From Reticulitermes speratus (Eukaryota > Arthropoda > Insecta > Blattodea > Rhinotermitidae): a stretch of 64,000 nucleotides of DNA. Positions 20,661 through 33,390 of the stretch are shown here, one piece after another. Location of the stretch: contig JAJKFL010000042.1 in NCBI GenBank assembly GCA_021186555.1, positions 6,907,781 to 6,971,780 on the forward strand. The letters are read 5' to 3'. The notes under the pieces are model-generated. The model saw nothing but the letters and a program-made list of their open reading frames with translations. It did no database searches and had not been told where the DNA came from. The translations under genes were made by a program, and so were the position numbers. Each line of letters starts with the position of its first letter. Positions within the stretch are counted from its first letter, which is position 1.

Positions 20661-21900
20661 ATACTTCGTCAGTCTCATCCAGTGCTGTACCGTATTCATT
20701 ACAAGAATTCTTCCTGTTCGGGTTGTTCGTAGCTAAGTGTACCACGCAAGGCATTGTTGTTATTCTGCTTGTTTATTTATCTGCCGTCATGTATCTCAGT
20801 GAAGCGAACCCCCCCCCCCCGATCTGGCATGCGACAGACAGTATAATTCTCAAGAAGTATGGTGAAACAAATGGACCTAACTGCCACATAAATTTGCATT
20901 CTGTTCTGGACTTCCTAAATAATTTTTATGGCTCTGCGAGACGATTTGAATTTTATGGGCTGTATTGACCATGAAGGCTGCTGTTTTCCGGGATGAGAAG
21001 CCATGTCGGTTGGCAGAAAACGTACACAAGTTTCGGGCGAGACTGTACTGACTGTTTTCAAGGTCAAAAGAGGGCATCGTGAACATGGAGGCAACAGATT
21101 TGTCGAAAATTTCGGTGCATAGGTGTCGAACTTCAAGGCGTCTTATCTCAAAATACCGTGGTTGTCTTATACGTCAGCAGAGATAAAGCTGGGGAGCCCT
21201 GACTCAAAATAATAAATTTAGAAACAGCTTACAATTACAAAAAGCCGTTCTTTTTTCTACCTTCTTCGGGCCTGAATCACTTTACTTTCTCAACACGTAA
21301 TCTCGAAACCTGTCGCAGTATTGCCAACTCTACAACCAGTATTTATGTTGTGCCTAAGTGTTTAAGTCAATCGTGTGTTATGATGTCTTTTTCAATGTCG
21401 AACCCTACGGACGTGACGACATTTCCTCTGCCAGTTTACGCAACGTCCTGATCGACACGCACAGTTACTGATCGCATTTTATTTTATGGTAAGGCCTCAT
21501 TTTGGAATTAAGCCACTAAAACGGGGATTTCCCTTCATAAAAATGTAAAATATGAAAATTTTTATTTCAAAGTCTATTCTGATTGTTTTTTTTTTCATCC
21601 TTTACTTATACGCTGTGGTTATAATTCAAGCAGTCTTCATGCAAGCAGGAAATGCCCAATATGCACAATGTAACACTACGATAAGAAGAACTGCACAAGG
21701 CTTTGGAATACAAACTTCACATAAGTCACAAATCAAAACCGTGCTCTTACATCACAGGAGACACATTTCATTACCATTTCAAACATAAACTGCCAAGGGA
21801 AATAGTCACTTTTATCTGTCAGAATCATACCAGTTATCATGAATATATTATGCGGAAAAAAAATGCAGTGTTTTTATTGTTAAGCGGGTTGTTCTTATCG
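20661..21900. other. Unannotated sequence
   Basis: A C14 homopolymer sits near 20807-20820. Short frames on both strands show no domains. No repeat family is recognised. Confidence 0.4.
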
Positions 21901-21904
21901 TAAC

Positions 21905-21925
21905 CACTATGCCCTAAAGGGTTAA
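21905..21925 (-). mobile_element. TTAA-type MITE terminus (inverted)
   Basis: ACTATGCCCTAAAGGGTTAA is the inverse of the left end at 286, including the subterminal GGTTAC-like block (GTAACCACTATG). The other end was not located. Confidence 0.45.
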
Positions 21926-21986
21926 CCGGTTTGTGCTATTCGTTATTACGTATGACAGTTATAAACGTACCAAAGGAATCAGAAGC

Positions 21987-22285
21987 CAGGACAGCTCAGT
22001 CGCTATAGTGACTGGACCACGGGTTGTACGACGAAGGAAATGGGGTTGTCTTTGTAAGAGGCAACAGATTGTCTCTTAAAGCGTCAATATCGTCTCTGGG
22101 GCCCACCCAGCCTCCTGTGAAATGCGTTTTGGACGTCCGTTCTCGGGAGAAAGTGGCCGGGGCGTGAAGCTGTTCACGCACCTCCACCTAGTGCCGATGT
22201 CAGGGTTAAGCGGACTTATACGTCTATCCTACTATATGCCTTCGTGGCTTGGACAGGGACAACATTACCTTTTAGCTTTACCAAA
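21987..22285 (+). mobile_element. SINE-C, full length
   Basis: Head GCCAGGACAGCTCAGTCGC, body TCTGGGGCCCACCCAGCCTC, AAAGTGGCCGGGGCGTGAAG, CACCTCCACCTAGTGCCGA, and 3' end GGCTTGGACAGGGACAACAT. It has an internal length difference in the box B region. Confidence 0.8.
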
Positions 22286-22289
22286 AAAT

Positions 22290-23157
22290 TATGTAATATA
22301 TCCAATTTTTTTTTCTGATCCAGAGATAAGATTCTCTGTGGAACAATCCATAAACTATTTGCTTCATAGTGGTTTTATTGTCCAAATTTGAATTTTAAAA
22401 TAAATCACCTTCCGGAAGTATTGCTACGCTGATACGCTTTACAAATTCATCCAGTCATTGTCGCATTCACGCATCTTCTTCAACTTTCAGCGTTGAAAAA
22501 CCTCTTCATTTCACCCAAATTACGTTATCTTAACATCTCTAACGAACTGGTCTTTGCACCGATGACGTAATGTATTTTCTGTGAGGCAGGAACCAAATTT
22601 TTAAATACAGGGTGTTTCTTTTATCTTTACCCTGATAGCAGCAGCTTTGTCACATAGGTAACCAGCATTCACAGCAACACCCCGTTACAAATGAGGTGCT
22701 CAGGGCAGGAACCTATTATTTTGTTGCCCTTAATTCAGGGCTAACTATTTAGCATCAAATAATGCTGAATACTTTCACGTTCTGTCTGAATATTGAAGGC
22801 ACTATGACACAGTAGGCTAACAGAAATCATGAAACGTTAAAATGTTTCCACGTTTGACACAGTCATGCATTAAATACGGAGAAAGAATTCTTCACCTCCT
22901 TCAGATTCTTAAGGGTGTTTTGTTTTCGACTCGAACTGAATTCTCGCGATGAATTTCCGTCTCATTTACTGTCGTCGTACGTGATTACGGCCACCAGAGG
23001 CCAGCACTAGCGAGAGGTGTTTACCGCCGCGACGCTTCTCGACCTTGTTAACTGCCTATCGATCTTTACAGAGAGGAAGTAGGAAACCAGGTCAGGAGCA
23101 AGGATATAAAGTGTATACAGGCTTACAATTCATAATGCAAACAGTGCGAAGGCTTTC
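22290..23157. other. Unannotated sequence
   Basis: ACAGGGTGTTTCTTTTATC at 22610 looks like a transposon terminus, but no partner end was found. GAGGCAGGAACC near 22583 may be a relic of the MITE unit. Confidence 0.35.
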
Positions 23158-23394
23158 TTAACCTTTTAAAGTCTAATGGTTACTTGATGCATCAACAGTT
23201 TTAACATTCACAAATTCTACATTCTGCCCGCACTGTATTTATGTGTATTGTATTTATATTACAACAAACACCGGCTTTTGCCTTATATAACATAAACTGA
23301 TTTGTTTTTTAACCGAGATGAAAAGTGTTTACTGCGCGGTACGAACTGGGTCTTTAAATGAAACAGTTTATGTGCTTCGTCTTTAAAGGGTTAA
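23158..23394 (+). mobile_element. TTAA-type MITE, complete, one unit
   Basis: TTAA occurs at both ends (23158-23161 and 23391-23394). Termini are CCTTTTAAAGTC and the inverse-like CTTTAAAGG. Inside are TTCTGCCCGCACTGTATTTATG and ACTGCGCGGTACGAACTG, a single diverged copy of the 114-bp unit. This is the simplest form of the family. Confidence 0.75.
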
Positions 23395-23723
23395 CTAGCT
23401 GGGGAACTATTAACTTCTCACGAAGGACTCTGCTCCATGCAATGATTTCGTTGGTTACGACTGATGATAATGTGCTTACGTCACCAAATTGACTCGTAAT
23501 TCATGTCACTGTGTGCGAAATACGTCATTTGTACATTTAAATTTATGCAAGAAATTTTTATCAAAGATACGGAAAACGTGATATGGACATGTTATGTCCG
23601 CGTAAACAAATGTTTAGAAACGTGTACAATCCAACGGACTGGGTGTGATTTCAACACAGATCCAAGATAAATATATTTATTACGACCTAATTGCGCTGGT
23701 TAACACATACAAGACTGTTACTG

Positions 23724-23765
23724 CGACATGTTTCGGCTATTGAGAGTAGCCATTTTCAAGGAGTA
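23724..23765 (-). ncRNA. Hammerhead-like motif, degenerate core
   Basis: On the minus strand stem II GGCTA/TAGCC is perfect and GAAACATGTC is kept. The CUGANGA box has changed to CTTGAAAA, so activity is unlikely. Confidence 0.35.
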
Positions 23766-24197
23766 TCATTTCACCAAAAAATATAAAGTGTTAAAAACAC
23801 ACCGTTTTGGTAAATGATTAAGTTGTACATATAAAGTAACTTAATTACAATATCAATATGTAATATTAATAAATAATTATTATACAGGATTTATGTTTGT
23901 TCAGATTATGTATAGTTTGCATCCAAACATCTAGAAGTAGTAAAATATTCGTCACGTCTAGTTGAATGACAAATATGAAGAAATGGAGTTGAATTTACAT
24001 TTTAAACAGTCAACAAATCATAAAAATCTTCATATATAAAATATATAATTCTAATATAAATCCTGTATAATAATTTTTAACATTCATATTTATTAATATT
24101 ACATATTGATATTATAATTAAGTTACTTTATAGTTACCATTTACCATTTACCCAAGACTACAGTATGTTTTAACACCTTATACTCTTTTGTGAAATG

Positions 24198-24245
24198 ATA
24201 CTCCCTGAGGATAGCTATTCTCAATTGCCGAAACATGTCGCAGAA
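24198..24245 (+). ncRNA. Hammerhead-like motif HH5
   Basis: CTGAGGA (24205-24211), T, an imperfect stem II, GAAAC (24230), ACATGT, GTC. It is the inverted partner of the motif at 23724. Confidence 0.45.
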
Positions 24246-24290
24246 ACAATCTTGTATGTGTTAACTAATGCAATTTGTTGGTAATAAATA

Positions 24291-25285
24291 TATGTATTGC
24301 TTGTCTATTGCACGGAAATGTATGATAACAAGTCCAAGTAGTGAAAAATGGTCACAATTTTATCGTGTCAAGAATTCGTAATATAATTTATGTCAAACCA
24401 TGAACTGTATCACTGTAAACTGATCCTGGTAATTTACGTCGATCACTCAGGAGACACAGGGCGTTCACTGAACAGCAGCCTACTGAAAATATTATAGACC
24501 TAGCATAATTTAGCTTGTTGTAAATCTCATATTCCCGCAGGGGACATTTATTGTCCTTGTACGAAAAATCTTATTATCTTATGTCATAGATGAAGATATG
24601 GTATTGGGGCGTGTAGGCCTGCATCACTCCATCAAAGGGTAGCGTGTTTATCGCGATTACGTTCTGCTTGAACCTTTGGTAGCATAAGGTAGCCGTTAAC
24701 ATGTCAAAAGCAAGGCCAAACAGCGATTCTGTCCACACACACACACACACGTACATACACTGAAGCAGATTAAATTTAACCTACACTACGGTGGTTATGT
24801 TGTTTGGCCGTTAACATGTCGAAAGCAAGGTTGAACCGCCTACAACTCTCACCGGTTTCTGTAGGTCGATTGTAATAGGCTCCGCTCAGATCAGAAACTA
24901 AGAAACCTTGCAGTCTGAAGAATAGAGAAGTCAGAATTTGCTGTGCTAACGTTATTTCATTGAACGTTTAACTGATTACTAATTACAAGGACAGTAAAGT
25001 GCTGTAATTTATGACATTCCACCGTGTAAGTTTTATTTGATTTGATTTTATTTATATGTAAGCTTAGTTTTCTTAACCACACTCAATAATGCAGACTATA
25101 CAGGGTGTTCTATACAAGTTGCGCCAAACTCACTTCGACTAAAAACTGATACATTAACATACGCCCAATCATCAACCGTTACATCGCTACGAGCATTTTA
25201 AATGTACTTATATGGCTGTAAACAAAAATTTTAAAATTACTTATGTTTTCAAATTCTGCACAAATAAAAAAGAAAGGTGTGCGCG
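24291..25285. other. Unannotated sequence with (CA)n
   Basis: A (CA)n run lies at about 24734-24750. AACATGTCAAAAGCAAGG and AACATGTCGAAAGCAAGG (24698 and 24815) form a short direct repeat. ACAGGGTGTTCTATACAAG at 25099 resembles a transposon end. Confidence 0.4.
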
Positions 25286-25289
25286 TGTG

Positions 25290-25440
25290 TGTACTATTCT
25301 GGTCTTTGTCTGAGGAGACAGGAGAATCACGAAAACCTTCAATTCGGCTAGTCGGAGTCCCGGCTCCGGGATTCGAACAGGGCATATCTCGGATACAAGT
25401 ATGAAGCGTTAGTATTTGAGCTACCGTATTGAGCGTGCTG
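25290..25440 (-). mobile_element. tRNA-like head of an unassigned SINE (minus)
   Basis: The minus strand has box A TACGGTAGCTCAAATACTAA and box B CCTGTTCGAATCCCGG with tRNA-like spacing. Only one copy is visible. Confidence 0.45.
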
Positions 25441-25624
25441 TGCGAATTGTGTCGTGTTTAACGTCAGGAAATTGCGATCTAGTGTGGTGCCCGGTTATCA
25501 AAGACAATGGAGACGCTTCCTTTGTAAGACCCTAAGTGTGGACGGTCGACGTTTGGCTGTCGTCTTGTGTAATAGCATCGGGCGATGAATGAGACCGGTG
25601 ACGTCATATTCCTCGTCTATAAAC

Positions 25625-25812
25625 AGGTTCGAACTCGGTTATAACATCATGATTGGGACTGAATAATTTTTGTCGTTATAAACGAGTGTTGTTATAACCG
25701 AGGTGCATAATATTATGGTTAACAGTGAGGAATTAATTGGTACCAACAGAATATCTGACGTTATAGACGAGATGTCACTTAAACGAATGTCGTTATAACC
25801 GGGTTAGAATGC
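25625..25812. mobile_element. pogo/Tigger-like MITE, copy 1
   Basis: The ends GTTCGAACTCGGTTATAAC and GTTATAACCGGGTTAGAA are inverted. The interior (TGGTTAACAGTGAGGAATTA, GTTATAGACGAG) matches the inverse of the copy at 53655. The TIR resembles CAGTCGAACC-type pogo ends; class is inferred. Confidence 0.65.
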
Positions 25813-25919
25813 ACTAAATAAAAAAAAACTCGCATAAGGAACTCTATCAAGAAACTATAGAGTGAAATACCATATTTTCTGATAAGCAGTGCTAGTTCGG
25901 CTGGTGTAATGTCTGGCTA

Positions 25920-26134
25920 CGGGTGGGCCCGATTCAGCGCTATCGAAATCTGTACTTCATGGGGCCTCACCCTTCAGGGGGCCCCGAAAAAGCTGGTTGT
26001 TTTGCAAATTTTGTGTCAAACATATTTGTATTTAAATTGTTTAATTGCACTGTCTGCGTTGTCAGTTTAGAACTAAACTTAGGTGGGATCCTAAATTTGT
26101 TTTTGAATTGGGCTCAGAAAGGTCTTCAAATTGC
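25920..26134. other. Unannotated open stretch
   Basis: A frame of about 117 codons starts at 25923 but runs into the SINE at 26135. No domain is recognised. Confidence 0.3.
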
Positions 26135-26400
26135 CCTGGCTATGGGTTTTCGTACCGGGATTCGAAATCTGGCAGGGACAGATTTTTATCTTTTTTACAG
26201 TGTGCAGACTTGCTCTGGGGTCCAGTCAGCCTACTTTGGGCACCGGGGGCTCTTAGACACAGGGATAAAGCGCTGAGGGCATGAGTCTGACCACTCAACT
26301 CCATCTAGTGTCGAGATTAAGAATGCCTGGAGCTGTTACTTCACTTCAACCTACGTCTTCATGCTGTGGAATTAAGCACAGCCAGAGTTTTACCTTTAGG
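26135..26400 (+). mobile_element. SINE-C copy
   Basis: Box B-like CCGGGATTCGAAATCTGG, then GCTCTGGGGTCCAGTCAGCC, CTCCATCTAGTGTCGAG and AAGAATGCCTGGAGCTG. The extreme 5' head is missing. Confidence 0.7.
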
Positions 26401-26619
26401 CACTACTTCACTCTTCTAAATTAAAATATCTCCTTTGTTTAATTGTTTGCTAATCATCTTTTTTTTACCGTCTAAGTCACTAATGGTCATTGGCTGTTTG
26501 AAATCGAGTCATTTGATAAATTTATTTCGGCCTTTGTTATGTAATTGAAAAAGCACAACCGACAAATAAATAAATTTATTATATTTGAGGTGTTCAATAC
26601 GGAGGAAGTTTAGATTTTC

Positions 26620-26790
26620 ATCTTCTCGATTATAATACCGTGCGGTCTGGTAGGTAGACACAAATGTTTAGTACACGCTGCTGCCATCATCTTCAGGGTA
26701 GAGATCCTGAAGAAGGATGCATCGGGTTTCTCCGTAACGTTAATAACCACCTACGACAAAATACGGTGTCGTAGCCCAGAAAACCCACAG
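26620..26790. repeat. Inverted pair of hammerhead-box fragments
   Basis: GCCATCATCTTCAGGG and CCTGAAGAAGG face each other around TAGAGAT. This resembles two CUGAAGA boxes head to head. The following GGGTTTCTCCGTAACGTT is a damaged GAAACGTT-type end. Confidence 0.35.
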
Positions 26791-26825
26791 TCTGAAGTAA
26801 ATTTTCACCAGTCGTTTTTCACTTA

Positions 26826-27300
26826 AATGCTTAAATACCGTTAAAACCCAGTGGTTACTTTACATACCATCAGGTTTAACATTCAACAATTCTACGTTCT
26901 GCCCACACAGTGTATTTATGTGTTTTGTGTGGATCTCAGAACAAACAGCGATTATTTCACTGTACAACATTAACTGACTGGTTTGTATAACTGAGACGGA
27001 GTGTGTTTACTGCGCGGTACGGACTGTATTTATGTGTTTTGTGTGGATCTCAGAACAAACAGCGATTATTTCACTGTACAGCATTAACTGACTGGTTTGT
27101 ATAACTGAGACAGAGTGTGTTTACTGCGCGGTACGGACTGTATTTATGTGTTTTGTGTGGATCTCAGAACAAACAGCGATTATTTCACTGTACAGCATTA
27201 ACTGACTGGTTTTTATAACTGAGACGGAGTGTGTTTACTGCGCGGTACGGACTGAATCTTTATATATAATTGAGGTAAATTTCTATCGTTAAAGGGTTTA
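26826..27300 (+). mobile_element. TTAA-type MITE with three 114-bp units
   Basis: The left part (CCCAGTGGTTACTTTACATA) leads into TTCTGCCCACACAGTG. Three units of 114 bp follow, each with GGATCTCAGAACAAACAGCG and ACTGCGCGGTACGGACTG. The right end is GTTAAAGGGTTTA. Units are nearly identical to each other. Confidence 0.85.
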
Positions 27301-27884
27301 TAAGCCTGTACCATTCCCAAAATGATAAGACAATAGCACAGGAGCTACAGTGCCATATAATGTTCTCTGAAGTGACTGCTTGGTGTTATTTCAGTACAGC
27401 CTACTTCGTCAAACAGTTTCAGCCGTACACCTACTGTCATTCGGAACGTAACATTTGAGAAACGTCATTCGAAATAACTCGAAATGTTCTAAACGGCTCA
27501 CTGCGTGGAGCTCTCGTCCTTTGCTATCAGTTGTTAAGACACTCTGTGATTATTGCTGCAAAACTACTTTCTCAGAACATTTTAAAGTAACATTTATCTC
27601 ACCGCAGACATAGCACGATGGCTACAATATTTCACACTTTCTTTCAAGTGCCAAACATAATGGTCAGTGATTTTTCATGTAAGAACGATTTTTTTCTATT
27701 GAAAATTGCATATGCCAGTGTTTTAATTCAATGCATAAGGAAATATAACGTTTTTTTTTACACTTTTTAATCTTTTAATTACTTAATAATCTCTAACCCC
27801 AGTACATGGACCGCATTATATTTATGATTAGTCACGATCCAATGTCTGTACGTGTGGTGCAGCAGGAGCAGAAACAACATCGCT
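27301..27884. other. Unannotated AT-rich sequence
   Basis: Nothing recognised. Confidence 0.4.
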
Positions 27885-28355
27885 GTCGATTAACCCTTAA
27901 AGTGTCGGACGTTTCGGCCTCTACAAGGATTGCCATGTCCAACATTCTAATATTTTAGCTGCACTGCATACTCGAAAACCATTTGGGCGAAAGTTCGAGA
28001 TTTGAGGTTCTCACAGCGGTGTCACTTAACATTCAAGTCGCCGTGTCCTTGGTTAAATAGTTACGGACGTTTCGAAGGATCGTCGTACCCTTCATGATCG
28101 TCGTCAAGCAGTCCAAGAATTTGGAATAAATATTTCCCCTGCAGTCGAATTTTATTTGAGGTATTTTGTACATATATTATTTACTCATGAATTTTAGAGT
28201 GGAGATTCAGGTCTTCTGGGATGTTACGCTGCGTCGTTGGGTAAGTAGCTCCAGTCATTTCGGAGGCAGTATGATCTTTGACAAGTCACGGACGCAGAAT
28301 ATCTTCCCAGAAGACTAAAATCTCTAGCAAGACCGCTGTGGGAACCTCAGATATC
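27885..28355. mobile_element. Family E element with inverted ends
   Basis: TTGAGGTTCTCACAGCGGTG at 28006 is inverted near 28331 as GACCGCTGTGGGAACCTCAG. Between lie CGGACGTTTCGAAGGATCG (a reversed GAAACGTCCG core) and TTCTGGGATGTTACGCTGCG. Confidence 0.55.
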
Positions 28356-28359
28356 GCAG

Positions 28360-30038
28360 TTTTGCGGTCGATTCACTTGGCACTTTAGGAATTAATGCTG
28401 GCATTTCTAGGGGTAAATTTGTCGCGCCATGGTGCCATTCACGTAGATATTTAATTATTCTGTTGTATGACCTCTGACACACACACAAACACGAGATTAA
28501 CTGGAACAAGTAATCAATGAAATAGGGCATTATTAGATGGTAGTGAGAAGCCGTGAGTTGTGATTTATATACAATGTTTATACAATATCAAGTGAGGCTC
28601 TCTAAAGCGGATAAGCAGTATAATTAACTTATGGACAACAATAAGTCGTTCATTTTCATCATAAGTGAAAGTAATTATTTTCTATTCTTTCATAAAAGTG
28701 TAATCATCGTTTGAAACATGTTATGTAATATGTCTTTCAGTTTGGCTTCCTGTAATGCTCACACGTTGGAAACCATGTTGGATTTGTCAATGTCTTATCT
28801 TACGGATACGTTGTTATAACAATAATAAATATATGTGCCAGATTATTGTAATAGATAGTAAGTTATTTTGTTACCCTTTTTTAAGCCTTTTTAAAGAAAG
28901 GCATTTTCTTTTTTGTAAATTTGGAGTTACTGCCAATGTACATTACCGAGGTAGATTGTTTTTAAGGTAAATATGTTTTTTTTTTCCTTCATCAAACCCG
29001 TTATTATTATTATTTATGTATTCAGTATCTTTTTCTTTTTTTTTTCATTGTTCATGTATTTGTTTCATCGTAAAAAAAATTGGCTGCATTCTCAAAATGC
29101 TCCAAAGAGTACAAAATCACAAAACCAATGTATTATGGTGTTATGCTGTAGTATATATAAATTGTTAGCATCTGTGAACGTTTTTTCAACAATTGAATGT
29201 TCTTGTTATTTCGTATGTTTGTAATCTACCTTTTTTTTTTTCTCCCTTCAGGTTTTAATGTCTTTACTCCTTTTGATAACTTTCGTTGACGGACATGTTT
29301 CTGAATTTGTGTCTAAACATTATATGGGAAGTAAATTTGGCCTACAGTGTAATGTAATGTATTTGTAACATATCATGTCTTGTTGGTTGTTAAAAACTAA
29401 TGTGAAACTTTTGGCTATTGAGACAAATGACGGTTGCCTGCATTTATGGCCAATTAAAAGTTGGAGCCAAACTGTGACGTGATTTCGTTGCAGTGGAATC
29501 TCTGAAGTTTTTTTTGGCACAGCGCTTGCTCTGTCTTTAGCCAAATGAGTGGAGCAAATGACAATATACTCATGAACATAATTTTTCATGCTGTATTTAA
29601 AATACGTTTCTAATTAAATCTTTATCAGGTGGAGAGAACAGTGGTGCTAAAATTGTCCATATTTTTTTTTTTTTCCGGAGGAGAGAAAAAATTGACATGA
29701 GTATTTAAAGGAGTAACGATTGCATTGTGGGAGAAATAATATTGTTAATCAGAAATTGCTAAATTTCTTACATACTGCCATTTAAAAAGTTTAAAACTCT
29801 ATACAGTTTTACTGAGTCACGGCATATTTTTTAAATATTTGAAACTATAATCCATAAGTGCATACTTATTAAGAGGAAAAACAATTAAAATGCCTTTCAG
29901 TAGAAACCTTTTTCACATGCAGTTAGGAATCTAGTAGATTTGAATGGAGATGTAGCATTGAACAAGCAACCGCAATTCTTTGACAACAAATGTTTCCTTG
30001 GGACTTTTTCAATTTAATGTCTACTTTTGCCTCTTACA

Positions 30039-30078
<40 letters not shown>

Positions 30079-31313
30079 GCTTCTATCTCATATACATTTT
30101 ATATGTCACATAAAATTTGATCATCTAATTTAAAACACAGTTTTAAAATTATATATTTGAACTTGCCAATTTCTACTTTTCCCTTCAGTGAATATATAAT
30201 ATGTAACCGATTATAAATTTGCAGGGAAATCGAATAGGCTTGGTGCTCTGTCGGAATTTAAACGTTGAACTGTACCTGCGAAATGAAAGCTGCTGTGATG
30301 CCGTTTTGTATATCGTGATCAGGGCCTGCATATTTGTTTTGAATTTGGAACTACAGTCTTGATAACACGAGTAGATAAATTAACAAATATTCAGGTGTAA
30401 ATTTAATGTATTTTTTTTGGGGGGGGGGGGTTGGAATTTCCAACTGAATAACATTCAATTTACAAAACCGAAGGTAAATACTATTTTATTTTAGTATTAA
30501 AACCTCCCTGTCAGTCAATATGTTAACTGTACAGTGTGTGCTTCAATTTATCGTGGTTAACCTTTCAGTCCATTATCGTCATATCATAATGTAGCATAAC
30601 TGTATATTTTGTTCATATCAAGTTTAGTACAATCGCTTTATTACACTATGTTTCGGCTGGTTTTGTGGTGTACTTTATTTTGTGACATGATACTAAATTC
30701 GTCATGAAATTAGAGATATTTGTTAGAGTTCTACACAGAAGGTGAATGAAATGTAAATATCAATAGGCAGTTGTAGCAGGTGTTACAAACAAGTACCGTG
30801 TGTTAGATTTGGGACTATGCAGAAAAATGGCAACATCGTACTGAACCTATCTGCATTAAATTAGCAGGAAAAAATTTTTTTTAAAGATTTAATTTAACTC
30901 AGCCACATATGACGGAAACATTTATAGGTAGGTGTTTACAACCAACTGTGGAAAACATGTCACAAAATTGAGTATGTTCCAACTTACTGAAATTTTCTTC
31001 CAATATTCCGAATGTGGAAGGTGATACCTGTTGCTTTAAATTTCATACATTTTATGTAAATGTAATGTTTGTATAATGTTAAGATTAATTCAAATTCTCA
31101 CGCATTACAGCATCAGTATTAACGTGGTTATGCTACACACGAGAATGTTCTGATTCTACCGGTGCTTCAACTTTCACAGTAACCTACAGTCACAACAGCA
31201 TCGCCTGGTATGTTATGTATTCTTTCGATATGTGGCCGAGAACTGAATATCCTCAAAGAAATTTTCCCATGACAGCAGTATTTTTTATTTAAGTATTTGT
31301 CAATATTCATAAA
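28360..31313. other. AT-rich stretch poor in recognisable repeats
   Basis: Nearly 3 kb has none of the SINEs, MITEs or hammerhead-like motifs common elsewhere. It is T-rich on the plus strand, with long T-runs, a (GA)n run at 30047-30076, a G-run at 30419-30430 and AATAAA-type hexamers (for example about 28823). No convincing coding frame is found. A long 3' UTR or other conserved non-coding role is possible but only a guess. Confidence 0.35.
30046..30076. repeat. (GA)n microsatellite
   Basis: An uninterrupted GA dinucleotide run of about 15 copies. Confidence 0.95.
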
Positions 31314-31850
31314 TTAACCTTCTAAACCCATCTAACTTTATATACCATCAGGTTTAACATTCACAAATTCTACGTTCTGCCCACACAGTGTATTTATGTG
31401 TTTTGTGTGGATCTCAGAACAAACAGCTATTATTTCACTGTACAGCATTAACTGACTGGTTTGTATAACTGAGACGGAGTGTGTTTACTGCGCGGTACGG
31501 ACTGTATTTATGTGTTTTGTGTGGATCTCAGAACAAACAGCTATTATTTCACTGTACAACATTAACTGACTGGTTTGTATAACTGAGACGGAGTGTGTTT
31601 ACTGCGCGGTACGGACTGTATTTATGTGTTTTGTGTGGATCTCAGAACAAACAGCGATTATTTCACTGTACAGCATTAACTGACTGATTTGTATAACTGA
31701 GACGGAGTGTGTTTACTGCGCGGTACGGACTGTATTTATGTGTTTTGTGTGGATCTCAGAACAAACAGCGATTATTTCACTGTACAACATTAACTGACTG
31801 GTTTGTATAACTGAGACGGAGTGTGTTTACTGCGCGGTACGAATTAATTT
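31314..31850 (+). mobile_element. TTAA-type MITE with four 114-bp units
   Basis: TTAA (31314-31317), CCTTCTAAACCC, the leader TTTAACATTCACAAATTC, then four nearly identical units. The right end breaks off at GCGCGGTACGAATTAATTTT, so the right TIR is missing. Confidence 0.85.
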
Positions 31851-33325
31851 TACGCCAGTTAAATTAACTCAGCTTCTTCAAATTAATCATTGGGAATTAA
31901 GAAATAAAAATACTTTGGACACCCTCCGACTCGTTTTTGTCCACCTACCAGACTACACGATGTCACAAGGCAGAAAACTAAAAATATGTACCGATAGACG
32001 TGCTGAAGAGAGATCCCGAAATATAATACGAAATCCCGAATGGCCGAATGGTATTAATATGCAAGGGAAGCAAAGTTGTCGAGTGGTGTCCAGAATAAAT
32101 GTATCAGGATTAAGCAGTTAACATTATATAGTGCATTTTGTTGGTGGAAATAGAAACAAATTACATTTATAATTTACTGTTATACTTAAAACCAATTATT
32201 CCTTAAAACAGTCTTCTCCAATGTCAAGTTATGAAAAATATACACGCTCAAATTATCTGGGTGTGTGTTATTAGTGTCATTATTACAATAATATTTAGAG
32301 ACTTCACAGTTTAATCCGTTGTGGCGTCTAGATAAGTACAAACTCGTGTTACTATCCATTACAAAAGTGCAGGTCGTAAGTAACACAGTGTTACGGTAAT
32401 TATCAGAATTATCAAATTAATTTTAGGGTGCTATGAAGAGGAGATGTTAAACTCGATTCACTTGCTACCAGCAGGCTGTTTCCATAGCATTACTCGTTTA
32501 AAAACAGCAGATTGCAGACTGATGGTTCGCATATTCAGACAATTTTATTTCGTAAAATAGTAAATAGTAAATAGAACATTCCTTTCCTGCTTCCTCGTGT
32601 ATTGGGAAGGAGTGGCCACAGAAGGGCATACTGCCGAGAATGCCCTGTTCCTCCCCAGAATATTGCAATTTTCACTGACGTATCCGATATGAAGAATATC
32701 TTGTATGATGCAAATATTTACGAACTGGATCTTTTCGAAGAATTGCGTCAAATACCAGTCGTTGCTGTTGAGACTAGCCCAACCTTACCCTCGAGTGTTC
32801 ATTTGTTAACTGTTAAAATTTTTAAAAGGTCTTTCCAAAAAAAAACACTGGATGTCTTTTTATCTGTTTTGTCAAGTGTCAAAAAAATTTGTATGCAAAA
32901 TACTTGTTTGTGAAGGACTCCTTTTTTTTATTGGAACACATATGTACAGTATTATATAGATCTGGTTAATGTATGTTATGTTAAAACATTGTGTAACTCA
33001 ACATGTAGGATGATGGTTCAGGGGTGGATAAGATAAGCTGTCAATATTGTTGTGTTAAGGGAAGTAGCAGACAGCTATGTGGGTCGGAATCAAGACAGAG
33101 TTTCTTCACATTTGCTCAACATTATCTTCTGTATACACATATATTCTCTCTGTCGAGCTTGCATTTGAGAATATCGTATATAATATATAATATTTTGAAT
33201 AAATGATTCTTTGTGAATACGCATTTCAGTAATTTAATACGAACCTTTAAACTTTCCTGACACCTCAACTACAGACAGCAAGCTTGTCTTCCTCTAGGAT
33301 GCGGCTCATATTTTGATGGATGGGT
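31851..33325. other. Unannotated sequence
   Basis: Several frames of 60-100 codons occur but overlap on both strands and show no domain. No repeat family is recognised. Confidence 0.35.
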
Positions 33326-33336
33326 ACCAACACGAG

Positions 33337-33390
33337 GAGGCCGTTCTTCTGGGACATGACACAGCGTCACGTCCCAGAAGAACGGAATAA
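33337..33390. repeat. Family E hairpin core
   Basis: CCGTTCTTCTGGGACATGAC is followed by a five-base loop and its inverse GTCACGTCCCAGAAGAACGG, with one mismatch in 20 bp. Confidence 0.75.

Larger units (their letters stand above)
23690..24290. mobile_element. Inverted-repeat element with two hammerhead-like cores
   Basis: Arms at about 23690-23890 and 24057-24290 are inverted copies: GCGACATGTTTCGG versus CCGAAACATGTCGC, GTTAACACATACAAG versus CTTGTATGTGTTAAC, and TTACATATTGATATT in both orientations. The spacer is AT-rich. No coding frame exists. Confidence 0.75.

Noticed and set aside
25923..26284. 117-codon open frame
   Set aside because: It runs into a SINE-C copy and lacks any domain.
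27885..27905. TTAACCCTTAAAGTG as another TTAA-type MITE end
   Set aside because: The following sequence is family E-like rather than MITE leader, so the match may be chance.
31915..32913. Open frames of 68-103 codons
   Set aside because: No recognisable domain and no supporting context; length is compatible with chance.
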